Below, one piece after another: positions 1 through 6,822 of a stretch of 11,218 nt of DNA. The stretch lies in assembly GCA_937899295.1 (NCBI GenBank), contig CALBPO010000064.1, positions 1-11,218 on the forward strand, given 5' to 3'. Within the stretch, counting starts at the first letter, position 1. Each line of letters starts with the position of its first letter. The position numbers were made by a program, and so were the translations under genes. The notes beneath the pieces are model-generated. The model ran no database searches. It saw only the letters and a list, made by a program, of their open reading frames with translations, and had not been told where the DNA came from. Source of the DNA: an uncultured Opitutia bacterium. GTDB taxonomy: Bacteria; Verrucomicrobiota; Verrucomicrobiia; Opitutales; Coraliomargaritaceae.

Positions 1-73
1 TCTTCACCGGTGCTTTTTTTGCGGCGGTTTTCTTAGCTGGTTTTTTGACGGTTTTCTTTTTCGCTGCTGACAT
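1..73 (-). CDS. Lys/Ala/Pro-rich protein, N-terminal fragment (possibly RNA polymerase sigma factor RpoD)
   Basis: An ATG at 73 on the minus strand opens a frame that leaves the window after 24 codons. The visible peptide begins MSAAKKKTVKKPAKKT and is almost only Lys, Ala, Pro and Thr. Such a low-complexity basic tail has no catalytic signature. Similar tails precede RpoD, DksA-like proteins and histone-H1-like proteins in this kind of bacterium. The gene starts 28 bases after the dnaG stop on the same strand, so it is probably co-transcribed with dnaG. The dnaG-rpoD order of the macromolecular synthesis operon makes a primary sigma factor the favoured guess, but that is context only. No clear ribosome binding site precedes the ATG. 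Confidence 0.55.
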   Translation of the reverse strand, partial: MSAAKKKTVKKPAKKTAAKKAPVK

Positions 74-101
74 AATCTATTAAAATGAAGTGATGCTATC
101 T

Positions 102-1928
102 TTAAAGTTCGAGTTCGAGAGGGTGCGAAACTTTGCGAAGGATTTCTTTGCGCTCTCGCATGAGGCGAATCTGTGTATCAGGGTCTGAATTGATGATCTT
201 TTGTTCCAAATTTTTAATCTGAGCTTCAACAAATTTTCGCCGAAGGCGTTCTAGGCAAAATACAATTTGTTTGATAGGTTCCTCAACGCTGAGTTCTCGT
301 GAGTGAATGTCGGCAAGGAGTTGTCTTTCTTCGACGCTGTCGATGATGTTTTCTATTTGGTCGACTGAATCGATCATGCCCTCGCGCAATTCGGCTAGAA
401 GACGGGAGAGCAGCTTACCTGTTATAGAGTTTGTATTAATCCATTCGTAATCAATTATTTCTGAAAGCTGATCGCCGTATTCTGGATGATGTAGAATGAG
501 CCAAAGTAGTTCCCAGGTGGCCTGTGTCAATAGCGGGTCTTGTGCAGGTTTTGAACTGGGTTTGGCCACTTGCTCACCCTTGAAATTAGCGCGAGGGGCA
601 GGAACTTTTTGAAAGTCGCGTAGGGCAGCTTGCGGATCAACACTAACGAGACGCGCTGCGATTTGGATGTAGTCCTCGCGGGCGACTTCGGAGGGCACGT
701 GATGGAGCAGTTCAAATACAGCGCGCAGGGCAGTGGTCTTTTCGTGAGTAGTGGGGGCGCGGTCTTCTGGAAGGTTGTCAGCGATGAGCAGCTCGATGCC
801 GCTTTTGGCCGTCTTACGGAGCCCCTCTAATGCGCTGGAACCTTGTTCGCGGAGGAGGTCGTCTGGGTCGGTCTTTTCGGGGAGAAGGAGGAAGCGGAAT
901 TCGAGGCCAGCCTTAAAGGCGAGGGGTAGGGCGCGGAGAGCAGCCTTGCGACCGGCGGAGTCGCCGTCTAGTAGGCATTCGATACTGTTTGGTTCATAGC
1001 GGCGGAGTAGGTGCATCTGGTCGTCGGTGATGGCTGTACCTTGCGGCGCGACGGCGGTGTGAAGTCCGACGGACCAGCATCGGATGGCATCTAGCTGGCC
1101 TTCGACAAGGAGAAAGCTTCCGCCGTCTTTAAGGTGAGTGCGGGCGTGATCCATGCCGAAGAGGATACGACCTTTATGGAAGATGGGGGTCTCAGGCGAG
1201 TTGACGTATTTGGCTTCGCGGGCGGGATCGTCCTCAGGGGTCTGCAGGAGTTGGCGTGCGGTGAAGGCGACAACGCGGCCTTGCACGTCGCGGATGGGGA
1301 TCATGAGGCGACCACGAAAGCGGGACTTGAAATATTCGTGATTTCTTTCGCCATCTCGGGCGAAAAATAGGCCCGACTGGTGCATCGCGGCAGTGGATAA
1401 GTTGCGTTTTTTACAATAGAGTGCAAAAGCATCGCGGGCGGCGGGAGCGTAGCCAATTTTGACCTCTTTAGCGGTCTCTGGAGTAAAGCCTCGTTGATTT
1501 TTCCAATAGTCGCGCACGGGAGCGGCCTCTTTAGATTCAAGGAACTGTTGATGGAACCATGTGGTAGCGATTTCGTGCAACTCAAAGATTTGTTTGCGCA
1601 AGGAGACTTCTTCGTGGGAGGGGCCACCTGCTTCATATTCTAGAGTGATGTTGAATTTCTTGGCAAGGAACTCGACCGCTTCAATGAACTCTAGGTTTTC
1701 CTGCTTCATGATAAAGGTGAAGCAGTCGCCGCCTTCGCCTGTACTGAAGCATTTATAAAAGCCGCGATCAGGATGGACGTAGAAGGAGGGCGTCTTTTCC
1801 TGAGTAAACGGGCTCAGGCCTTTCCACGAGCGACCGGCACGCTTGAGCTGGGCATAGGGCGAGACGACGTCGACCAAGTTGACTTGGTGCTTGAGGGTCT
1901 CGATGGAGCTTTGTTTAACGCGAGGCAA
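102..1928 (-). CDS. dnaG: DNA primase DnaG
   Basis: Bacterial primase, which makes RNA primers for DNA replication together with the DnaB helicase. The 608 residues fit the family. An N-terminal CHC2-type domain (about 5-95) includes EKTPSF (44-49). The catalytic core holds RFRGRLMIPI (203-212) and AKYVNSPETPIFHKG (239-253). The TOPRIM centre has E276-G277, the acidic D321-G-D323 and DPDD (354-357). The C-terminal region (about 460-600) is helical, as expected of the helicase-binding domain. Oddly, three of the four usual zinc ligands are replaced: Ser39, Thr42 and Thr63 stand where Cys, His and Cys are expected, and only Cys60 remains. The start is a TTG; there is no in-frame ATG near it (the first internal one is residue 74), and no strong ribosome binding site is visible, so the exact start is uncertain. 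It follows the TPR lipoprotein gene by 62 bases. Confidence 0.96.
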   Translation of the reverse strand: MPRVKQSSIETLKHQVNLVDVVSPYAQLKRAGRSWKGLSPFTQEKTPSFYVHPDRGFYKCFSTGEGGDCFTFIMKQENLEFIEAVEFLAKKFNITLEYEAGGPSHEEVSLRKQIFELHEIATTWFHQQFLESKEAAPVRDYWKNQRGFTPETAKEVKIGYAPAARDAFALYCKKRNLSTAAMHQSGLFFARDGERNHEYFKSRFRGRLMIPIRDVQGRVVAFTARQLLQTPEDDPAREAKYVNSPETPIFHKGRILFGMDHARTHLKDGGSFLLVEGQLDAIRCWSVGLHTAVAPQGTAITDDQMHLLRRYEPNSIECLLDGDSAGRKAALRALPLAFKAGLEFRFLLLPEKTDPDDLLREQGSSALEGLRKTAKSGIELLIADNLPEDRAPTTHEKTTALRAVFELLHHVPSEVAREDYIQIAARLVSVDPQAALRDFQKVPAPRANFKGEQVAKPSSKPAQDPLLTQATWELLWLILHHPEYGDQLSEIIDYEWINTNSITGKLLSRLLAELREGMIDSVDQIENIIDSVEERQLLADIHSRELSVEEPIKQIVFCLERLRRKFVEAQIKNLEQKIINSDPDTQIRLMRERKEILRKVSHPLELEL

Positions 1929-1990
1929 GTGCGGTGGGAAAGTGTGAAGGTGTAAAGTTAGCGCCTGAACTTGCTCAGACCTTAAGCTAG

Positions 1991-3667
1991 TTAGCGAAGT
2001 CGGGCGACAGCGTTTTGGGCTTCAGGGATGAGGGGATGATTGGGCGCGATGTCGATGAAGCGGAGATAAAGGTTGCGCGCGGCGGAGCGGTCTTGAGAGA
2101 TAAGCTCGTGGCCTCTGGCGATTGAGAGGGTAATCTCTGGGCTGACCGGGAAGCGGGCGTAAGCGGTCTCTAGTTCGGCGAGGAAGTCTTCAGGCGGCAG
2201 CGAACGTTGTGCGACGCGTAGGTAGTCGAGGGTGTAGGCGACTTGGCGCGGCTCTAGACGGACGGCTTCAAGGGCGGTCGTCTCTGCATTGTTGAGCTGA
2301 CCGTCGACAAGGTAGGCGCGCGAGAGAAGGTTCCAGACTTCGGCGCGGTTGTTGGCGAGACTAATTGCTGTCCAATATTTGCGAATGGCGGATTTAAAAT
2401 CGCGGTCAACTGTGGCGGCCTCAGCGTCTGCCATCAGTTCTTCGACGGTCTGTGGGCGACTACTTGAAGGCAGGGTTACGGGTGCAGGTTCAGCCTCCAA
2501 GGTAGGGAAGGCTTCCACAATTGGAGTAGGTGCTTGCTCGACGGCAGTTTCTTCTACTGTGGCTACTTGGCTGTAGTCGACTTCGGTAGTGGTCTCAGGG
2601 TCGGTAGTATCTAGTGTGATGCTAGGATCGGATGCGATAACTTTGTTGTCTTTGATGGGGGTGACGTCGGCCTCTTCAGTGATTTCGATTGCGGGGGCGT
2701 CAGCCATGGCTTCAACGGCTTCCATATCAGAGATGATCTGGGTTTTGCCTTCGGTTATGGCAGTTTCACTTCCCCCAGAATCTTCGTCTGATTCGACGAC
2801 TTGGCGAGCCTCGGCCTCGGCAGTAGCTGGTCTGGCTTCAGTCTCAATGGCTTTTTTATTGGCTTGGGCTTTGGCAAGCGTGGCCTTCATTTCTTCCTGT
2901 GACTCTCGCCAGCGAACAAGTTCTTGGCGGGCTTGTTGCCACTGGCTCGCTTCGACGGCTCCTGGGAATTGTGTGTCGAGTTGCGCGATTGTAGCTTCGG
3001 CGTCTGCCCAATTATTTTGGCGAAGATTAATTTCGAGTAGGTCAAAGAGTGCTGTCAGTGCATTTGGGTCGTCGCTGTCAGCGGCCATTTTTAACCAGGA
3101 CTCAGCTTGGGGTAGATTGCCGACTTTGACGAAAAGTTGACCAATGGCGGCAGCGCTTTCGGGAGCGGGCTTGGCTTTGTCGGGATCGACTCCTTTTAAG
3201 AACGCGTCTAGAGCGGACTGCACTTGGTTGGCCGCTTGTCGAGCCTGACCGAGACGTGTCCAGAGTTCGGGGGTCATGGCCTCAGGTGCTCGCTCGGCGA
3301 GCTTTTCGAGAAGATGGCTTGCGGGTTGCTTCGCGGCATCTAGGCTTTGGTAAGTCAGGAAAAGTAGCTCGGTGTCGTCGGGGGATTTGAGGTAAGCTTG
3401 TTCAAGGAAAAGAGAGGCCATGCCTGCATCACCATCGGCTGCATAGATTTGGCCTATTGATTTGAGAATTACGGTGTCGTCCGGATACTGCGTGGCGAGT
3501 TCTTCAAGTATTTTTAGGGCTTCGGCCTTGGAGCCTTTTTCCGAGAGGCTGAGGGCATCTTTGATTTGTGCAGCTTTTTTTTCTTCAGGACTGTTGCAAC
3601 CTCCGAGCCAAACAGAGGTAGTGATGAGCGTGATGAAGAAGACGCTTTTGAAGTTTGCTTTTAACAT
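1991..3667 (-). CDS. Outer-envelope lipoprotein with two TPR blocks and an acidic linker
   Basis: Predicted lipoprotein of 558 residues. The chosen ATG at 3667 gives a textbook signal: basic start (MLKANFK), hydrophobic stretch, then the lipobox WLGGC with the lipidated cysteine at residue 24. A longer frame begins at TTG 3709 but would add 14 residues before the signal. Residues about 35-250 form TPR-like helical pairs (for example EALKILEELATQYPDD and NLPQAESWLKMAA). Residues about 255-405 are charged, with a short Lys/Ala helix and then a Thr/Glu/Asp/Ala/Pro-rich stretch that is probably disordered. Residues about 410-558 return to TPR-like repeats (DFKSAIRKYWTAI, NNAETTALEAV). TPR lipoproteins usually act as scaffolds in the periplasm, for example in outer-membrane assembly or secretion; which partner applies here cannot be told. 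It is divergent from the DUF362 gene and upstream of dnaG on the same strand. Confidence 0.85.
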   Translation of the reverse strand: MLKANFKSVFFITLITTSVWLGGCNSPEEKKAAQIKDALSLSEKGSKAEALKILEELATQYPDDTVILKSIGQIYAADGDAGMASLFLEQAYLKSPDDTELLFLTYQSLDAAKQPASHLLEKLAERAPEAMTPELWTRLGQARQAANQVQSALDAFLKGVDPDKAKPAPESAAAIGQLFVKVGNLPQAESWLKMAADSDDPNALTALFDLLEINLRQNNWADAEATIAQLDTQFPGAVEASQWQQARQELVRWRESQEEMKATLAKAQANKKAIETEARPATAEAEARQVVESDEDSGGSETAITEGKTQIISDMEAVEAMADAPAIEITEEADVTPIKDNKVIASDPSITLDTTDPETTTEVDYSQVATVEETAVEQAPTPIVEAFPTLEAEPAPVTLPSSSRPQTVEELMADAEAATVDRDFKSAIRKYWTAISLANNRAEVWNLLSRAYLVDGQLNNAETTALEAVRLEPRQVAYTLDYLRVAQRSLPPEDFLAELETAYARFPVSPEITLSIARGHELISQDRSAARNLYLRFIDIAPNHPLIPEAQNAVARLR

Positions 3668-3752
3668 GGGCAGGAATTGTGTTTGGTTTGTGAGTGCAGT
3701 TAGCAACAAATCGACGACGGGTCTACTCTCGTTTCCACTTTATAGCTGTCAA

Positions 3753-4898
3753 GTGGATAGGCGTAGAGTCGGCTACATGCTGGTTTCTCTTGCCGCTTTG
3801 ATCCTACTTGGCTTCAGTACAATTGTAAACGCGTCTTTAGTTCCGCGAGCACCACTTGGTCTAGTCTGGGAGTCACCGCTTGCAGAGGGTAGCCTTTATT
3901 ACACAGAGGTGGAACGACTGGTGACTGCTTATGAGCGCGAGGTCGGAAAGGTAATCATGCCAAGTAAGCGTGCAAAAGTGGCTCTTAAAATTAATACACG
4001 CGGTCGAACAGGACTGAGCACGCCGCTACAACTCATCCGTGCGGTTGTCGAAATGCTGGAAGCACGAGGCTATGATCGCCGCTCGATCTTAATTGTCGAT
4101 GACTCCGCGCACAATCTACGAGAAGCGGGCGTGATGCCCCCGCTCAGCGAATCCACGGTCGGGTTTGAAGGTTGCCCTGTCTTGGCCTTAGATACCGAGC
4201 AATACTACGACGCTGATTGGTTTTACGACAGCCCACTACCTCCAGCTATGCTGCAAGAACCACAACTTTTTTTGGAGACGCGACGTGCTACGCAGCTTGC
4301 CGAAGGCGCGCTCGCGAGAAAGAGTTTCCTTCCAAAGCCGCTACTCTTTGAAGTCGATTTCTGGATCAATCTCCCCGTCGGTGTCGACGATCCCGCGCTT
4401 GGTATCGATGGGGCTCTGGCTAATGCGACCCTGTGGAACGTAAGTAACAGTCGGCGCTTCCTCGTAAATCAAGCAACTGCCTCCGCCGCTGTTGCCGAAA
4501 TCGCTGCGATTCCCGAACTGCAAGAGCGCCTCGTACTCAATTTCGTCTCGCTAGAGCGTTACCAGTTTATCGCTGGTCCTTTCTTTAATTCGATCTATAC
4601 TCGCGCCGAACCACTGCTCTGGATGAGCAGCGACCCCGTTGCACTGGATCGGCTGCTTTACGACCGGATTAATGCGATGCGTCTGCTCGAAGGCTTTCCC
4701 GAAATTGAACCGATCCCTCGGCAGTTGCCCTTCGCGGCCAGTCTCCAACTAGGGGAGTTTGATCGTGACCGCATCCAAATACAACTAGTCGCGCTACCTG
4801 ACAGCGGAGTGCGCGTGCGTTCGAAGCCTGTAAATGTCTCACCTTTAGTTGAGCAGCCTGAGGGAAAGTCATGGCTACGGCGGATGAGGTCTTGGTAG
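3753..4898 (+). CDS. Exported DUF362-family protein
   Basis: A 381-residue protein of the DUF362 type, whose biochemical role is not well defined. Family features, in order, are a strand-turn VALKINTRG (76-84), TPLQLIRAVVEMLEARGY (90-107) and VDD (115-117). INLPV...GIDGALANATL (205-228) corresponds to the family's IN-P-K...G-GALKN region. MSSDPVALDRLL (291-302) corresponds to its conserved SxDPVAxD segment. The cysteine cluster of DUF362 proteins fused to ferredoxins is absent. A hydrophobic segment (about 9-27) after DRRR and before VNAS looks like a Sec signal peptide, or a weak twin-arginine one. I chose the GTG at 3753 because it supplies the basic n-region; ATG 3777 is the alternative. 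The open frame extends back to 3462, but that part lies antisense to the lipoprotein gene and looks non-coding. It lies 83 bases before nuoA. Confidence 0.78.
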   Translation: MDRRRVGYMLVSLAALILLGFSTIVNASLVPRAPLGLVWESPLAEGSLYYTEVERLVTAYEREVGKVIMPSKRAKVALKINTRGRTGLSTPLQLIRAVVEMLEARGYDRRSILIVDDSAHNLREAGVMPPLSESTVGFEGCPVLALDTEQYYDADWFYDSPLPPAMLQEPQLFLETRRATQLAEGALARKSFLPKPLLFEVDFWINLPVGVDDPALGIDGALANATLWNVSNSRRFLVNQATASAAVAEIAAIPELQERLVLNFVSLERYQFIAGPFFNSIYTRAEPLLWMSSDPVALDRLLYDRINAMRLLEGFPEIEPIPRQLPFAASLQLGEFDRDRIQIQLVALPDSGVRVRSKPVNVSPLVEQPEGKSWLRRMRSW

Positions 4899-4907
4899 TA
4901 TGGGCGA

Positions 4908-4979
4908 ACGAAGTGACTTTCTTCGATTCTTCGTAGAAACGCCTTGAAGTCCCCGCTAAAGCAGACTTCCTTCAAAGGC
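4908..4979 (+). promoter_or_regulatory. Inverted repeats in the nuoA leader, one covering its ribosome binding site
   Basis: Two hairpin candidates lie between the DUF362 stop and nuoA. The first pairs ACGAAG (4908-4913) with CTTCGT (4929-4934). The second pairs GCCTTGAAG (4941-4949) with CTTCAAAGGC (4970-4979), with one bulged A. An alternative inner stem is GAAGTC (4946-4951) with GACTTC (4964-4969). The 3' arm of the second hairpin contains AAAGG (4974-4978), the only Shine-Dalgarno-like sequence before the nuoA ATG at 4982. Neither hairpin is followed by a T-run, so they do not look like intrinsic terminators. A role in tuning nuoA translation is inference. Confidence 0.35.
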
Positions 4980-4981
4980 CT

Positions 4982-5356
4982 ATGCAAATCGTGGACTACT
5001 ATCCGATTCTTGTTCAAATTTTAATCGCAGCCAGTATTGGTGTGGTTGTTCTTGTTGCGTCGCATATTTTCGGTCAGCGTGGTCAGGATACTGCGATCAA
5101 AAATACACCTTACGAATGCGGTATGCTCGCCGAAGGTTCAGGGCACGCCCGCTTCGCGGTTAAATTTTACGTCACCGCGATGCTGTTTATCCTTTTTGAT
5201 ATCGAGGTCGTCTTCCTGATACCTTGGGTCATGGTTTTCCGTGAATTTCTGGCGGCAAATTTACCCATCATCATGCCGGTATTCTTCTTCCTCTTCGTCC
5301 TCATACTCGGTCTCTTTTATGAGTTAAAAAAGGGCGCAATCGAATGGGATCAGTGA
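4982..5356 (+). CDS. nuoA: NADH-quinone oxidoreductase subunit A (complex I)
   Basis: Small inner-membrane subunit of respiratory complex I, which passes electrons from NADH to quinone and pumps protons. The 124 residues match the family length and show its signatures: YECG (44-47), then RFAVKFYVTAMLFILFDIEV (57-76) with the conserved acidic pair D73 and E75 in the second membrane helix. The C-terminus is the typical KKGAIEWD. Three membrane segments are visible (about 8-28, 60-86 and 92-113). An AAAGG stands five bases before the ATG. Unlike the usual nuoABCD... order, no nuoB or nuoC follows. The next gene is the EIIA/diadenylate cyclase fusion, 10 bases downstream and probably co-transcribed. 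The other complex I genes must lie elsewhere. Confidence 0.96.
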   Translation: MQIVDYYPILVQILIAASIGVVVLVASHIFGQRGQDTAIKNTPYECGMLAEGSGHARFAVKFYVTAMLFILFDIEVVFLIPWVMVFREFLAANLPIIMPVFFFLFVLILGLFYELKKGAIEWDQ

Positions 5357-5366
5357 TCTTCAAAAA

Positions 5367-6725
5367 ATGCGCATAGATCGATACATCGCCAAATCCCGTG
5401 TCATTGACATTGAGAGCACGGATTTTGAGAGTGCGGTATCGGAATTGCTAGCAGTCTGTGACGTCACTAAAGAGCGCGGCATCACTAAGAAAGGCTTACT
5501 AGCGGATCTGCTAGATCGTGAGAAGCAAATGACGACCTACCTAGGTAATGGTGTTTGCTTACCGCATGCCCGTATCAAGATGAAGCGTCCCTACATGGTC
5601 GCTGTTGGGCGCTGCCCTAAGGGTCTTGTTTACGATGGCCAGTCTGAGTATAAAGATATACGATTTATTTTCCTGCTTCTCGCGTCAAAGAATGCGCGCA
5701 ACTACCTCTTCAGTCTCGCTTCTCTTGCGCGAGTTTTCCAAGACAACAGTCATATGGATCGGCTCCGTGCCGCTACTAAGATTACAGACTTTCGCAAAGA
5801 ACTGAAGCAAGTCTTCGCGGGCGAAGAGAATAAGCCGCGCCGTCGTCACAACCGTTTTAATAATCTTATCTTGCGCGAAGCCGCTAAGATTGCCAAAGGG
5901 GCTCAGTGTACCTCGGTGCTCGTTTTTGCTGATACCTTTGGAGGGGGAGTCGAAGTGGGCAAAACCTTTAAGGCGTTCAAGACCGTACTCATCGCTCACG
6001 GCACCTCGGATGCTGTGGCTGAGCGTGAAGAAATTGATGCCGTTATCCCGATTCGAGCGTATAGCAATCATCGTTTCTCACAGTTGCGCAGTGCTGTATT
6101 GATAGGCCTCACTCGGGGAATTTTTTCCAGTACCGATCGCCTATGCTGTATTGGGGGTCTCCCGCAGAGCAACCAGTTCGATAGTATTACGGTGGTCGAC
6201 GTCGAGCGCGAGTTCGATACTACGCTCGCCAGTAAGTCCGACATGCTGCCCGTCAGCGTGAAACCCGAAGTGATCGAGCGTGTGCTCGCTATCGCCACCG
6301 AACTAGCGGTCGAAGGTCGCGAAGGTTACCCCGTTGGCTGTCTTTTTACACTCGGTAATTCTGAGCTCATTTCGGAATTTACGAAGCCACTCATTTTGAA
6401 TCCATTCTATGGATATAAAGATGAGGACCGTAATATTCTCAATCCCTTCATGGATGAGACGGTTAAGGAACTCTCTTCGATCGATGGCGCGTTCATTATC
6501 CGAGGGGATGGTGTGCTTGTTTCCGCAGGCTCACTCATTCATGCTCCCGATTATACGCACGATCTACCCAGCGGCTTCGGCAGTCGCCACGCCGCCGCTG
6601 CTTCCATCACGCAAGCAGTCGATTGTCTTTGCATCGTCGTTTCCGGTAGCACTGGTCAAGTAACGCTCTTCCGTCGCGGAAAGATGCTGCCTCTAATCGA
6701 GAAGGCGCTCATTCGCAATAGTTAG
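5367..6725 (+). CDS. PTS EIIA (type 2) - PK_C-like - diadenylate cyclase (DAC/DisA_N) fusion protein
   Basis: A 452-residue, apparently cytosolic protein with three domains. Residues about 1-150 form a PTS EIIA type-2 domain: YLGNGVCLPHARI (58-70) carries His67 at the position phosphorylated in EIIA-Ntr and EIIA-Fru, and FIFLLLAS...LFSLASLARV follows as in the family. Residues about 163-280 resemble the C-terminal alpha/beta domain of pyruvate kinase (LREAAKIAKGAQCTSVLVFA, then TVLIAHGT), as in archaeal DacZ-type cyclases. Residues about 300-440 form a DAC domain that would make c-di-AMP from two ATP: the DGA motif is 373-375, GSRHAAAA is 405-412, and VSGSTGQVTLFRRGK (425-439) closes it. The second motif reads RHA rather than the usual RHR, so activity needs testing. 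No membrane segments are seen. It starts 10 bases after nuoA with no obvious ribosome binding site. The domain assignments are firm for EIIA and DAC and moderate for the middle domain. The proposed c-di-AMP role comes from family knowledge. Confidence 0.85.
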   Translation: MRIDRYIAKSRVIDIESTDFESAVSELLAVCDVTKERGITKKGLLADLLDREKQMTTYLGNGVCLPHARIKMKRPYMVAVGRCPKGLVYDGQSEYKDIRFIFLLLASKNARNYLFSLASLARVFQDNSHMDRLRAATKITDFRKELKQVFAGEENKPRRRHNRFNNLILREAAKIAKGAQCTSVLVFADTFGGGVEVGKTFKAFKTVLIAHGTSDAVAEREEIDAVIPIRAYSNHRFSQLRSAVLIGLTRGIFSSTDRLCCIGGLPQSNQFDSITVVDVEREFDTTLASKSDMLPVSVKPEVIERVLAIATELAVEGREGYPVGCLFTLGNSELISEFTKPLILNPFYGYKDEDRNILNPFMDETVKELSSIDGAFIIRGDGVLVSAGSLIHAPDYTHDLPSGFGSRHAAAASITQAVDCLCIVVSGSTGQVTLFRRGKMLPLIEKALIRNS

Positions 6726-6822
6726 GGCGCTTCGATCTGTTAAAGTTTAGGCATTTAAGTGTGAAGCTTGTCTTTGTGTTTTTGAATATTTACCTTCTTA
6801 TTTTCCACCTAAAAACTCTCTC

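Noticed and set aside
2589..3140. A 183-codon plus-strand frame rich in Ser, Ala and Val
   Set aside because: It lies wholly antisense to the TPR lipoprotein, starts at GTG and has the Ser/Ala composition expected of a shadow of an acidic, Ala-rich gene.
3462..3752. Upstream extension of the DUF362 frame
   Set aside because: It is antisense to the lipoprotein's signal peptide and start, has no family similarity, and would bury a good signal peptide inside the protein.
3747..3752. TTGACA on the minus strand as a -35 box for the lipoprotein gene
   Set aside because: No acceptable -10 element is found 15-19 bases downstream, so a promoter call is not supported.
4658..5017. Minus-strand frames under the end of the DUF362 gene and the nuoA leader
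   Set aside because: They have no family similarity and sit opposite well-supported coding sequence.
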